The notes beneath the pieces are model-generated. The model was not told where the DNA came from. It worked only from the letters and a program-made list of their open reading frames with translations, and did not search any database. The translations under genes were made by a program, and so were the position numbers. Below are positions 32,772 to 43,972 of a stretch of DNA of 64,000 bases, one piece after another (position 1 is the stretch's first letter; every line of letters begins with the position of its first letter). The DNA is from Macrothele yani (lineage: Eukaryota > Arthropoda > Arachnida > Araneae > Macrothelidae), in assembly GCA_039090855.1 (NCBI GenBank), contig CM077011.1:25387001-25451000 (forward strand), in the 5' to 3' direction.

Positions 32772-34200
32772 TGCACTCTACGTCAAACAAATAGTTGCAC
32801 CCAGAAGGACGTGTCGGATTGCAATGCTATTCGGGAGGAAGGTGAACGTTACTAGGAACAATAAATGATTAAACATTCAGATTGATATGGGCAATATTTA
32901 TTGAGCTACACGCCAATAAGTAGTGTTTCACAGTATGGCGTCGGGCCGCCATGTTTACTCACACAGCATGCCAGACGTCTTGGCATGAAGCTGTACAGGC
33001 TCCTAATGGTGTCCTGCGATAAGCCATCCCATGCAGCTTGAATCTTCTCACGCAGTTCCTGCAGATTGTGCGGTAGGGGTGGAGTGTGGATAGCCAATCC
33101 AATAGAATCCCACACATTTCCAATCGGCGGCGATAGGTTTGGCGATGCGGCTGATCATGGCAGAGAGTCAGTGCCTTGAAGGCAAGCTCTCGAGGCAGCA
33201 GCAGTATGAGGACGAGCGTTGTCCTGTTGAAAAATCGCACCGGAGTGAGCATTCAGAAAAGGTAGGGCCACTAGTTTTAGGACATCATTAACGTAACGCT
33301 GGGCTGTGAAAGTTCCTGCAATGAACACCAAAGGTGATCTGGCATTGTTGGCAATTGCACCCCACGCAATGACACCAGGCCTTCTGGACGTCTGACGTTC
33401 GACAACAAGCATTTCATCTTGACGCTGACCACGGTGCCTCTACACACGGATTCGTTGGTCGTCTCCTCCAAGACCAAAGCGGGATTCGTTACTGAAGATC
33501 ACACCCTGCCATTTGAGTGGCTCCACGACAGTCTCGCACGACACCACTGCAGTCTTTGGCGAAGATGCAATGGTGTTAAGGACAGTCTTCGTACCGGTCT
33601 ACATGCGTGTAGTCATACCTCGTGCAACTGTATGCTAATGGTGATGGCATTAACCGGATGATGCATGGAGAGCTCCACTGCTTGCTGAATATCAGCAATC
33701 GTTGCTGTTGGATCATTCCGCGCATGTCGGACAACTCGTCGGTCCTCTCTCTCTCCGAGGTTTGTCTAAGTCTTCCAGACCCTTCCTGTTGCTGCTGCGT
33801 GCCGGGTACTATCCACTGCCTCCAACAGCATACTATAGTGATATCTGCACACCCGGTATGGCGCACAATACGGCGATAAGACCACCCCACTTCCCGGTGC
33901 CCCAAGATGCGGCCCGTCTCGAACGCCTCCAACTGCTCGGTTTGCTTTCGAACTTTTCTCCGAGGCATACTTCACTTGCAAAGGATGCAACCAACACAAC
34001 AGCACGAGTCGGAATGGCAAGCACGCGCAACGGGACGACCTTATATAGCCGATCAGGCACAGCGCTACGACCCCTACTTTCTTGTGGCACATGCGCGGCC
34101 GAGCGTGATACTTGAATCATTTGCATGTCTCACCAGCCAAGTTTTATTCCTGTCGGTTGCTCCCTACTAGGCGCAACTATTTTTTGACGTAGAGTGTGTT
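32772..34200 (-). mobile_element. Tc1-like element with both ends
   Basis: CACTCTACGTCAAACAAATA at the left and CACTCTACGTCAAAAAATAG on the other strand at the right form the terminal repeats. TA lies outside. Length is about 1.43 kb. Confidence 0.82.
32906..33968 (-). pseudogene. Tc1 transposase, catalytic Glu changed to Gly
   Basis: Starts MPRRKVRKQTEQLEAFETGR with a good HTH region (SYRRIVRHTGCADITI). It continues after shifts with WQGVIFSNESRFGLGGDD (first catalytic Asp read as Asn), RPGVIAWGAIANNAR, FQQDNARPHTAAASR (second Asp) and SPNLSPPIGNVWDSIG. An extra Pro is present in the last block and the Glu of PIE is Gly. Two catalytic positions are therefore lost. Confidence 0.8.
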
Positions 34201-34658
34201 TATATTTTATACTTTCATGATTAATATAAATAATTTTGCAAAACTGCTGAGTCATTCCCAAACTTGTTTCCTGACAAAAGGTACTGCTTTCACCTCGGAA
34301 GAGTAAAAACTCAATATATCCGGCTTCATGTTGTTAGCATGGCAGAATTAGGGGATGGAGTTTCTTCTATATTCCTACCCTCCCCATGACTTTATAATAC
34401 ATATGCGTGACAAATGGTAGTTGTTACACTTCGAAGAAGTTAGATACTTTGTCAGGATCAAACAATCTGCCGAGATAAACGTTTTATTACACGTATGAAT
34501 CACAAATACAGGTTGTTGTGAGGCTGTGGTACTGACCGCCTCTTCCGTGATGTCTGCAGAACCAGTGCGTGCGCATAAATTTTGTTATGTGCCTCAGCAA
34601 CTGATGGAAACTGCTTGGAGTTTCAGAAAATTGATTGTTTCCGCAAATAAAAAACATG
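34201..34658. other. No recognised gene
   Basis: AT-rich spacer; nothing supported. Confidence 0.5.
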
Positions 34659-35480
34659 TATATCGTCAACTGGGATAATTCCCGGTCTCTAATTTTCCGG
34701 GGTAATTCCTGGTCACATACATTTTTTTAATCAAAATAAAACTTTACCATAGTCAAAAGCATCATATTAACAATTTGAACATTCTACTGTGTAATGCATA
34801 ATTCATTTATTCCTTAAGTTGAAATTTTATTATGAAAAAAAAAAAATATTTTAAAACCCACAAATTAAGTTTCTGTAAAAACCATTGGCCTAAGTAAGTG
34901 CACACATTTGCAAAGATCTTTGTCATTAATGGTTTTAATTATTTAACATTTTCTCGTTTTTGGTAAAATTATAAATTATCACCTGTAGCTTCTAAAAGAG
35001 AATTTAAGATTTACTTATGCTATTCTGAATTAATTTGTAGGAGTATACCAAACTTTGCCCCATATTTCAGGGGTAATTCCTGGTCAGTCTAGTTTTCCAG
35101 TACTTCTGCTGGATATTTTACTTATTGTGACCATCCAACCTCTGTAATTATATTTATCATGCGACTTTTTAACCCTAACTGCAAAGCGACATTCTTAACT
35201 GTAACTGCAAAGCATCTCTAACTGTAACTGCAATGTGGTAATCCTTTGTAGTGCCAAAAGCATGTGCAAATTGCCTAAGTGTTTGTCAGTTATTCAACTT
35301 GTTTTGCTCCCTGTATTCCATTTATCTAAACATTTAATCTATTATTTTCGTAAAACTTTCTGTGTTAACTATCGGCTATAATATTATACAGTTTCTGTGA
35401 AATTTATGCATCATGATGAGGCTATATAAGCCAAAGAAAGATATCAAGTTGAAGAAATTAAAGCCTGATAAGGCTATGTA

Positions 35481-36890
35481 TACACTGCTGGGCACCCAAA
35501 ATGCAACACCAAGAAGGAAGCATCCGATTGGCCTGAAATTCGCACCATGCGTCGCCCGCGATAGGACATGCAAACGATCAGCGTTACATGGCATATGCAA
35601 ATAATGTGCTCCCGGCACGCCACCGGGAAGCACTATAAGAAGGGTGCACAGAAGGCAGGGTGTAAGTAGTGGAAGTGTGTTGTGCTGCCGGACCTGTGCG
35701 TGGAAAGCTTCCTGATGCCTCGTCGCAGAATACGGCAGTCATTCCAGCACGTTTCGGAGTTCCACACAGGACGATTAGTGGCTTATCGCGACAGCGGTTT
35801 ATCGTACTGAGACATCGGCGCCCGTGTGGAATGACATCCAGATACAGTGAGGCGAGAGTGGATTCGGTAGGTGCAGGAGGGACGGACGAACCGACGTGAG
35901 CGATTGCCGCAGCCGCGGCACACCGCCGAGCGAGAGGACAGGCATGTTGTGTGGCGGGCATTGACGGCTCGCACCGCCACATCACGAACGTTAGCGCATT
36001 AATTATGGTGTGTTGCGCAACAACCTGTGTCATAACGTACCGTTCAACGTCGTCTGCAGGAGCGGGGACATCACACGGCGCCCATTGCTCCGATTACCAT
36101 TGACGTTACACCACCGGCGAGTGCGGCGGCAGTGGGCTGTTGAACGTCGCACCTGGACTACGGAGTGACACTACATTGTCTTCTCCGACGAATCCCGCTT
36201 CTGCCTGCAACACCACGATGGTCGGATCCGCGTGTGGCGGCACCGCGGCGAGAGACTGTATGCCGCCTGCATTATGCATCGCCATACCGGTCTGTTGCCT
36301 GGCGTTATGGTTTGGGGCGCAATTGGATATGACACCCGCACCCCTCTGGTATGCATCGTCGGTACACTCAACAGCCACCGCTGCATCTGCGACGTTTTGG
36401 AGCCTGTAGTCCTTCCTTACCTGCAGGACCTGCCAGCGGCTACGTTTCAACAGGACAATGCGCGCCCGCACGTGGCACGCTTCGTGCAACAATTCTTCAC
36501 GGGCCACCAAGTGTCACGGCTGCCGTGGCCCGCCTGTTCTTCCGATACGTCGCCCATCGAACACGTCTGGTCGCTGATCGGAAACCGAGTGGCCCGGCAA
36601 GCACCACCCGCTGCTACCCCTGATGAACTGTGGCAACGTGTGGAAGCAGCCTGCACCGACATACCCAAGCCCACATCCAATGCCTCTTTCGTTCAATGCC
36701 GCGGCGTGTAGCGGCCGTTATTGCCAGCCATGGGGGCCACACGAACTATTGATGCCCGCGTGTTCCGCAAGTCGCACGGGCCTGTAACCTCAATCGTTTC
36801 ATCTTTATATCTGTTATTATGTGTCCAGTAAATCTGGCTTTGCCATCTCATGTCCTTCTTGGTGTTGTATTTTGGGTGTCCAGCAGTGTA
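35481..36890 (+). mobile_element. Tc1-like element with both ends, nested
   Basis: TA plus CACTGCTGGGCACCCAAAAT on the left and CACTGCTGGACACCCAAAAT plus TA on the other strand at the right; the match runs for about 36 bases (into CAACACCAAGAAGGA). Length is 1,410 bases including both TA. It sits inside the coding frame of the pogo-like element. Confidence 0.88.
35715..36752 (+). pseudogene. Tc1 (DD34E) transposase
   Basis: Starts MPRRRIRQSFQHVSEFHTGR with HTH sequence SYRDIGARV, then shifts frame. The later part has YIVFSDESRFCLQHHDGR (first Asp), LPGVMVWGAIGYDTR, ATFQQDNARPHVARF (second Asp) and SPIEHVWSLIGNRVAR with intact Glu. There are 34 residues between second and third. The last 60 bases shift again, from PKPTSNASF to an ASHGGHTNY-like finish. 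GC-rich compared with its surroundings. Confidence 0.83.
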
Positions 36891-37886
36891 TATGAGATGG
36901 AAAATGAAAATTTCAGGGCACGTGCAGTTGCTACAGCTGTAAATATGCCTTTTTCAACTTTGCAGGGCTATTTTGCAAGCTTAAAAAACAAAACAGGAAT
37001 GAAGTCTGTAGGTGCTCCCTTTAGTTTTTCAAGTGAATCAGAGGATAACGGCAGTTGCTCAAAAGATATGATGATTTAAATTTGATTAAACAGTTAAGTA
37101 AAGATATTTCATTGCAAAATGCGAAAATAGCGGTGAAAAATATCCAGAATGCAGTAGAAGAGCACTGTTATTATGCTGTGTATTATGATAAAGATCATTT
37201 TTATGTTGGGAAAGTCACAAACAAACATGGAAGTAAAGTAGAAATAAAATTTCTAGAAAAAGGAGCTGGAAACTTGCGTTGGCCTAAGCGAGACAGACTT
37301 GAAACTATAAACATTCAGTATATTTTCTATGTACCAGTAGATTTGCAAGGTGTTGATCCATTTAAAGGGAATGATGAGCCAATAAATGTTGCATACAAAT
37401 GTTAGGAGAAATACTTTGGATAATGTTGAATATAAGTGCAAGACTTCGGCATATCCAATAAAATTGTGCTTAAGCTACTGCACGTTGTATGTTGTTCTTC
37501 TTTTTGGCTATATGGTTAATATAACTTCATATCATTTAGTTTAAATGTTTTAACAGATTATCATACACAAATTAAATTATTACTCCATTTTTATATCAAA
37601 TGTGGTGCTTACCAATAATTACCCCAGTAGTGGCCGGGAATTAATTACCCCAACCCCGGGGTAATTATTGGTCACCTAATAATTATAATGAATAAAATTA
37701 AGAACTGATTTATAATGAAGTAAAAATTTTATAAAAAGCATATAACAAAGTACTTAACTCCTTACCAAATATGGAGATACTAGTTTCATAGTTTTTATGT
37801 TATTGATTTTTGACCGGGAATTACCCAGGCTGACGATATACTGTCTGACACGGCTATATGAGTTTGACGCCCTACATTTAAACTAC

Positions 37887-38470
37887 TATAACGAAATAAA
37901 TTTCTCCATCATTTTTGTCAACGCCAGGGGCTCGAACCCGGGTCCCCTCATTCCGGAATAAGTCGCTCTACCATGAGCTACATGGACGTTCGTTATCGCT
38001 GCTAGCTGCCTTTATGTCGTGTGCGTCCTGCGGGGCAGGCACGTCACATCCCCCCCCCGAAAGAAGGCCGGGAGCATGGCCCACGGGTCAGCCGTGACCA
38101 TGAATCGTCGCGGGCAGCCATCCGCTGTAGAACATACTTGAGAACTCCCAGTCAATCTGGTGTGTGGAATGCAACGTCACACACATTTTATTTTTCGAAG
38201 CGCTGAAGAAGGGATTCTCTTATTTTTCCTATCTCGCGGTGTGGAAAGAACATCACACCATTGCGAGATCTTGAACGGCCGGGTCATCTGGAAAGTTCGG
38301 TCGCCATTATAACGAAGTAAATTTCTCCGTCATTTTTGTCCAATCCGGGGCTCGAACCCGGGTCCCCTCATTCCGGAATAAGTAGCTCTACCAATTGAGC
38401 TACGCGGACGTTCGTCATCGCTGCTATCTGCCTTTATGTCGTGTGCGTCCTGCTGGGCAGGTACGTCACA
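37887..38470 (-). mobile_element. LTR miniature (TRIM) with tRNA-like LTRs, copy 3
   Basis: Minus-strand element. Its 5' LTR is 38308-38470 and its 3' LTR 37887-38048. The primer site reads TGGCGACCGAAC (one change from the other copies). The polypurine tract before the 3' LTR has expanded to a G10 run. The flanks are CTAC and CTTC, a 4-base duplication with one mismatch. Both LTRs carry tRNA-like modules with B box GGTTCGAGCCC. Confidence 0.78.
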
Positions 38471-38694
38471 CTTCGTTAGCATACGTATTTCTTTTAACCT
38501 TCCCTTTTGGATTTTTTTCCGTAAAGCCACTCTCTGCATGGCACTCTGCCTTTTTGAGGAAACTGTCTCCTGATTTTCTAAGGGTATCCAGAAAACAATG
38601 GAATTCGAATACACTTTTCTATTTATCTTACTGCATCCAAGTGACGACAACGCGATTGAAAATTCATATTCTGGTGTAGGGAATGCAAAAATGA

Positions 38695-38909
38695 TTTTTT
38701 GTATTGGAGGTTTAACGACCACTGTGAGCAACTCAATGGGCTATAAGCAGTCGCCCGTCCCTAATTTAGGGTCACTGGTTCCAGGGAAGGGAGAGAGCCA
38801 ATGCCGTAAGACAAACACAACATACATGCCTCACCGGGATTCGAACCCGGACCCCTTTCGGACGAATGATCAGAGGCCATCGCTTAGACCACTGCGCCAC
38901 CGGGGCGGC
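38695..38909 (-). repeat. tRNA-Leu-like SINE, copy f, with target duplication
   Basis: Full-length on the minus strand: T run at 38695-38700, tail domain, palindrome CCCTAAATTAGGG, B box GATTCGAACCC reversed. Flanked by the 12-base duplication CAAAAATGATTT (38686-38697 and 38909-38920, sharing edge bases with the element). Confidence 0.9.
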
Positions 38910-38920
38910 AAAAATGATTT

Positions 38921-39290
38921 CAACAATTCGTTAAACCCTTCATCTGTGCTTTAGTGTTTTGCCATCTTTGATATCCGAAATGCCTAGCTTTCTTGAATAT
39001 TTCTTTATTTTCGCTTTTGTTTTGTTTTATCTTTGTGGACGCATTTTCCTGTTGAAAAAAATGTACATCCGTATTTGAAAAATGGTTAACTGGGTCGAAA
39101 TAACTCTTCATTTTTTAGTTTTCATTGTCTTTATGCAACATCAATGTAGGAGAGCAATTCACGCCGATCAGCTAAAACATTCAAACCACCCCTGCGTTAT
39201 GCAAATAAGTGAGCGTGCAGCCAATCAGCGTCATGTGGCAAGGTCGCGAATGATATATATAATACCTGGGTTGGAGATATCTCTCAGTGA
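38921..39290. other. No recognised gene
   Basis: AT-rich spacer with no supported feature. Confidence 0.5.
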
Positions 39291-39612
39291 GGGTCACGGG
39301 TAGCCTAGTGGGTAACATTCGTGACCCCCACGGAAAGGACCTCAGGTTCGATCCCAGGCAGGTACGAACGCTCGAACCACTAAATATCCGCCGTGGGTCG
39401 GATGGACGCGTTAAGCCGTCGGGCCCCTGGAACTGGACCCCGGTAATAAATATGGGCGTCTTCCTCTCCCTTTCTACCTCGCTTCCGTGTCACTTTCCTA
39501 TCGGGTACTCTAGCCCAAATCGCCTAGTTCCCTATTTCTAAGGGTTGTTTAAGACCTGGAGTCAAACACTCCCTTCCTAACATCCTCTACATAGGATCTG
39601 ATCTGATCTCTC
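39291..39612 (+). repeat. Second tRNA-derived SINE family
   Basis: Head GGGTCACGGGTAGCCTAGTG with B box GGTTCGATCCC, body with CGTGGGTCGGATGGACGCG and GGAACTGGACCCC, and a tail ending in GGATCTGATCTGATCTC, a short pentamer run instead of poly(A). Only one copy in this window. The GATCT tail suggests it uses a different LINE from the Leu-like SINE. Confidence 0.72.
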
Positions 39613-39619
39613 AGCAAGT

Positions 39620-40409
39620 GTTTCGTTTCGTCCCAACATGGGAAAAGCAAAGGCCAGATCATTATGACAAGTCTCCTTGGTAAGATCGTCTCCGAAACCG
39701 CGATGCTGGTAGGCTGTTCACGCTATGCAATAATAGTTAGTACTTACCAAAGATTGTCCGAAACAGGTGGCACTTCAAGCCGTCGACAAGCCGTGGGTCG
39801 CCTCAACATGGGAAAAGCAGAGGCCAGATCATTATGGAAAGTTTCCTTGGTAAGATCATCTCCGAAACCGCGACGCTGGTAGGCTGCTGACGCTATGCAA
39901 TAGTTAGTACGTACCAAAGGTTGTCCAAAACAGGTGACACTTCAAGCCGTCGACAAGCCGTGGGTCGTCTCAACATGGGAAAAGCAGAGGCCAGATCATT
40001 ATGGAAAGTTTCCTTGGTAAGATCATCTCCGAAACCGCGACGCTGGTAGGCTGCTGACGCTATGCAATAGTTAGTACGTACCAAAGGTTGTCCAAAACAG
40101 GTGACACTTCATGCCGTCGACAAGCCGTGGGTCGTCTCAACATGGGAAAAGCGGAGGCCAGATCATTATGGCAAGTCTTCTATGTTAGATCATCTCCGAA
40201 AGCGCGACGCTGGTAGGCTGCTCACGCTATGCAATAGTTAATACTTACCAAAGATTGTCCGAAACAGGTGGCACTTCAAGCGGTGGGCAGGCCACGCCTC
40301 TTTGATGCCAGAGATCAGCGCAGGCTATCTCGTCATGTTAACAGCAACAGGAGCTTTGCAGATTTATGTGAATGCACGAATAAGTGATGTAGCTTGTCTG
40401 AATGAGAAC
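39620..40409 (+). mobile_element. Tc1 N-terminal remnant with fourfold internal tandem repeat
   Basis: The unit starting CAACATGGGAAAAGC occurs at 39634, 39804, 39971 and 40138 (periods 170, 167, 167). It encodes Tc1-like HTH sequence, MGKAEARSLW and later VGCSRYAIVSTYQRLSETGG. After the last unit the protein continues GGQATPRLFDARDQRRLSRH-like. A single domain-sized segment has therefore been amplified in place. The element is cut at 40410 by the next Tc1. Confidence 0.72.
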
Positions 40410-41372
40410 TACACTGAAGTGTCAGAAAACCTGGTACAGACGAGCTTTTGCAAAACACATAGCGACGTCACCTATGCGCCTACTCGGTTGCGTCCGCCAG
40501 TGCGTATATAAAGCGATAGACATTTTTGCCAGCTGTCAGAGCTGTTTTCGGCATGAGAATGACAAGTAATAACGATTTAAGTGATTTTCAACGCGGTGTC
40601 ATAGTTGGCGCTCGTGAGATGGACCATAGTATTTCAGAGGTAGAAACGGAGTTCGAATTTTCACGGACGACCATTGCAAGGATGTACCGTGACTACAAGA
40701 ATTCCGGCAAAACCTCCAACCTACGATACCAGTGTGTCCGTAAAAATACATTGGGTGAACGTGACCATCGTCGGCTGTCAAGAATCGTTACACGCGATAG
40801 GCGTGCAACACTCTGGCGGGTATCATCGGAATTCAATGCTGGAACCTCAACAAGCATCAGCGTCCGGACTGTGAAACGTACCCTGCATGATATGGGCTTT
40901 GGGAGCCGACGCTCAACTCGAGTCCCCTTGATGGGTGCACGACACAGAGCTATGCGCCTTGCTTGGGCGCTGCATCACCGCCACTGGACGCTTGATGACT
41001 GGAAACAAGTAGCCTGGTCTAACGAGTAGCGTTTCCAACTGTATCGGGCAGATTGAAGGATTCGTGTGTGGCGCAAGTCCCATGAAGCCATGGATCCCGC
41101 CTGTCAACAGGGAGCTGTACCGGCAGGCGGGGGAGGGGTCCGTAACGGTATTGGGTGTGTTTAGCTAAACTTCACTGGGACCCCTGGTACATCTACAAAC
41201 GTCTGCGACCGACCAACGCTATGTGAGTAGCCTTTCTGACGAGGAACACCCGTTCATGCCCTGATTTCATGCTAATGGGTTGGGCCTGTTCCAACAGGAC
41301 AATGCACCTCCACACACGTGTCGGGACGCCCCATTATGGTTAGAGGAGCATTTCACCATACAGCTATGGAGC
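40410..41372 (+). mobile_element. Tc1-like element, right part lost
   Basis: Left end TA plus CACTGAAGTGTCAGAAAACC, close to the end of the 45.2 kb element (CACTGAAGTGCCAAAAGTCA). It breaks off near 41372, where mariner sequence begins, so the right terminal repeat and the last third of the transposase are missing. Confidence 0.78.
40553..41372 (+). pseudogene. Tc1 transposase, truncated
   Basis: A long open stretch, MRMTSNNDLSDFQRGVIVGA through SVRTVKRTLHDMGFGSRRST, covers both HTH motifs. It ends WKQVAWSNE(stop)RFQLYRAD. The first catalytic Asp is Asn, and the next Ser codon is a stop. DNA-binding residues are well kept while the catalytic part is lost. The second catalytic block appears as LFQQDNAPPHTCRD in another frame. 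Confidence 0.8.
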
Positions 41373-42440
41373 TGTGGGATTCAGAGTTAAGAAGTGAGAT
41401 GCGATGTGCGATAAAATTTTGCTATCGTTTGGGTAAAACGGCTCCAGAAGCAGTTGATTTAATGAAAAAAAACTTACAAAGATAAATGTTTGTGTGAGTC
41501 AACGATTTTTAAATGGCACCATGATTTCAAAAAAAGGCTTCAGTCGGAAGAACTCGCTCCTAGGCCTGGCCTACTTAATGGTGTCGTTACGGAGCGTGTT
41601 GTTAACACTTTTTGAGCCATCCTGCAAGAAGATTGACGAATGACATGTGAAGACGCAGCGGCGTCAACTAATATTTCAAGAACGTTGGCATTCCGCATTC
41701 TACGCGACAAATACTACTGCATCTTGTGTGTTCCAGATCGGTACCTCATCACCTGACGAGAGAGCAATTGTTAGCCAGAGTTCAGGTGTGCCATGAGTGG
41801 AAACAAGTGATTGCAGAAAATCCAAACTTTCTAAACACCGTAATAACTGGCGATGAAAAATGGATCTACTATTTCGACTCCCTCACAAAACGCACAACGA
41901 GTGTCTGGAAACAAACAGACTCGCTTCCTCCGAAAAAATCCACGCCAAGCCAACTCAGCTAGGAAGGTGATGATGATAATTTTCTTTGATCATAAAGGTG
42001 AAGTCTACCAGCATGCCGTTCCTCCACAAATTACTGTTCATGCTGAGTATTACATTTCAGTCTTTAGCGTTTGAGACGACACACATCGATTAAGCGACTG
42101 GAACTGGTGGGTAAGTGGACCTTGCACCGTGATATCGCCGACCCATATGTAGCTGCTTGTGTTCAAGTTTCTTACGAAATACAGTATTGCAATCATGCCA
42201 CAGCCTATCTACAGTCCTGACCTCCGTCCTTTTTCGATTTCTGGTTGTTTCCAACAATGAAGGAGAAGTTCCGTGGCGCAACATTCAACACAGATGCTGA
42301 CGTTATTCAAACTGTACAGGGGTCGCTAAAGCAGCTTCCACAAAATGCCTTCGTCACATGCTTTGAAAAGTGGACTGAACGATGGGACCGTTGCAGATCA
42401 TCCGAGGGAAGATACTTTGAGAAAGAATAACATATATTTT
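41373..42440 (+). mobile_element. Mariner-like relic
   Basis: The order is LRSEMRCAIKFCYRLGKTAP (HTH), a decayed middle, then 41750-41962 with REQLLARVQVCHEWKQVIAE and VITGDEKWIYYFDS (first Asp). Later come AHVAACVQVSYEI and SFFDFWLFPTMKEKFRGATF, where the third catalytic CDF is FDF. It ends RSSEGRYFEKE. Multiple shifts and stops. It abuts the truncated Tc1 on the left, so it probably inserted there and removed the right part. Confidence 0.72.
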
Positions 42441-42629
42441 GCTGTACATATATTTCTTTATCTTGTGTTATTTTACTCTCAGTTTTTATGGAACGGCCGT
42501 TGTATACAGAAACAGTGAATATACGGCACATTTTTGCCAAAAATTACATTTCTCTTGTTGAAGCTGGGTCATACGCACAACGAAACTTCATGTTGAAAAT
42601 AAATATTAGTTTCTTTTAAATGTTTACTA

Positions 42630-43845
42630 TACACTGAAGAGCAATTGAATTAGAGCCAGCTGGCGTTATGCAAATGTGGCGCTGTGGGCGGCCCTGTAAA
42701 CGGAAACGACATGACGTATACAGCGATCCGACAATATAAGGAGCTATGCGACCGTCAGTAAGAAGTCGGATTCAGTATGGTTAAGACGAAGGATCTAAGC
42801 GCATTTGATCGTGGGCAAGTTGTCGGGGCCCGACGAATGGGTCACTCCATCTCGGAACTCGTGCAGGCACTGGGATTTTCACGAGCCCCTGTGTCACGGG
42901 TTCACCGTGAGTACATCGAATCCGGTAAAACCATTCCTGCAAGGGCCAACTGCCGTGGAAAACAGCGTGTGGATGAGCGGGATCATCGTCGGCTAGCTCG
43001 CATTGTAACAGCGGATAGAAGGGCCACAGTCCAAGAAATCACTCGGCAATTTAACGCTGGTGCACAAAAACGTGTAAGCAGCCACACCATCCAGAACCAT
43101 TTCCTCGCTCTGGGGTACAGAAGCCATCGTCTCACAAGAGTACCATTGCTGACCGCACATCACAGGGTGCAAAGATTAGCATGGGCGCGGGAACATCGCC
43201 ATTGGACCGTAGACATGTGGAAAAATGTTGCCTGAAGTGATGAATCGAGATTCACGTTGGTACATGCGGATGGCAGGATACGAGTACGGCGCAAACCACA
43301 TGAAGCGATGGATCCTTCTTGTCAGCAGGGTACTCTTCAAGCTGGTAGGGGTGGCGTTCTCTCTGGGGACTGTTTACGTGGACTGAAATGGGACCCCTGG
43401 TACGTGTGACATCGTCCCTCACATGTCAACGTTACCGAGATATCCTGGATGACCATTTGCTCCCGTTTGTGCGTCTTTAACATCCCACTGGGAACCTCAT
43501 CCTGCAACAAGACAACGCAGCTCCCGAATTGTATCCGAATGGTTAGATGAACACACCACCAACGTGACCTCGCTTCCTTGTCCAGCTAGATCCTCTGACC
43601 TCAATCTTATCAAGCATATCTGGGATGCCATCGAAAGAGATGTTCGAGGCTCTGCCCCCCCCCCTTTCCATCAAATCTTCGTGAACTGTGGGAGCTTGTT
43701 CAGGGGTTGTGGATCCGCATGGTTTTCCAACGCTTCCGGTGTCTTGTCGAGTCCATGCCGAGACGAATCGCCGCTGTCATCAGGGCGAAAGGTGGCGCTA
43801 CACGTTACTAGACAGGTATCTCTAATTCAGTTGCTCTTCAGGGTA
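42630..43845 (+). mobile_element. Tc1-like element with both ends, left neighbour of B4GAT1 exon
   Basis: TA plus CACTGAAGAGCAATTGAATT on the left and CCCTGAAGAGCAACTGAATT on the other strand at the right, followed by TA at 43844-43845. Length 1,216 bases. It ends 127 bases before the B4GAT1 exon, so it lies in the preceding intron or 5' region of the gene. Confidence 0.85.
42777..43812 (+). pseudogene. Tc1 transposase with mutated catalytic Glu
   Basis: Opens MVKTKDLSAFDRGQVVGARR and stays open for 152 codons to WTVDMWKNVA(stop)SDESRF. Both HTH motifs (SISELVQALGFSRAPVS and RVSSHTIQNHFLALGYRSH) are readable. The second catalytic block has shifted. The third reads SSDLNLIKHIWDAIERDV with Lys in place of Glu. 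C-terminus: PRRIAAVIRAKGGATRY. Confidence 0.82.
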
Positions 43846-43960
43846 ATTTAACCATACAGTGCTGTAATCAGTTTGTTTTATCATAATTCAGAAAAGTATG
43901 ATGTTCAATTTGTAGCATGTTGTTGACTCTTGCACTTGGGGCTAACCTGTTTCCTTTTCG

Positions 43961-43972
43961 TATCTCCTGCAG
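43961..43972 (+). promoter_or_regulatory. 3' splice site before B4GAT1 exon
   Basis: A pyrimidine-rich run ending TCCTGCAG precedes GTTTCCTCTGAAC and the ATG at 43986. This start is preferred to the upstream in-frame ATG at 43917, which would lie in the intron and gives no family similarity. Confidence 0.65.

Larger units (their letters stand above)
35412..37405 (+). pseudogene. psq-HTH transposon protein interrupted by Tc1
   Basis: The frame from 35412 (MMRLYKPKKDIKLKKLK) stops at AMY and resumes exactly at the right TA of the Tc1 (36889) as EMENENFRARAVATAVNMPF, then STLQGYF. This is a pipsqueak-type helix-turn-helix as in pogo/Tigger proteins. It ends at 37079. A second frame, 37055-37405, has CYYAVYYDKDHFYVGKVTNK and LRWPKRDRLETINIQYIF, like the C-terminal domain of pogo-like proteins. 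The intervening DDE domain is missing, so this was a deletion derivative before the Tc1 landed. Confidence 0.6.
34659..37840 (+). mobile_element. Pogo-like DNA transposon, split by a Tc1
   Basis: The ends are inverted: TATATCGTCAACTGGGATAA then TTCCCGGTC on the left, and from the other strand GTATATCGTCAGCCTGGGTA then ATTCCCGGTC on the right, next to TA. Subterminal repeats of GGGGTAATTCCTGGTCA occur at 34699 and 35069, and relatives (GGGGTAATTATTGGTCACC, CCGGGAATTA) occur near 37610-37680. Without the inserted Tc1 the element is about 1.77 kb. It encodes a pipsqueak-type HTH and a C-terminal domain but no DDE domain. Confidence 0.68.

Noticed and set aside
3450..38400. Well-formed tRNA cloverleafs as functional tRNA genes
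   Set aside because: Every one sits at the same place inside an LTR-like or SINE unit and has substitutions in the stems; none is an isolated tRNA gene.
39620..40300. Evenly spaced repeats as a CRISPR array
   Set aside because: The units are adjacent 167-base tandem copies with no unique spacers, they code for transposase, and the genome is eukaryotic.
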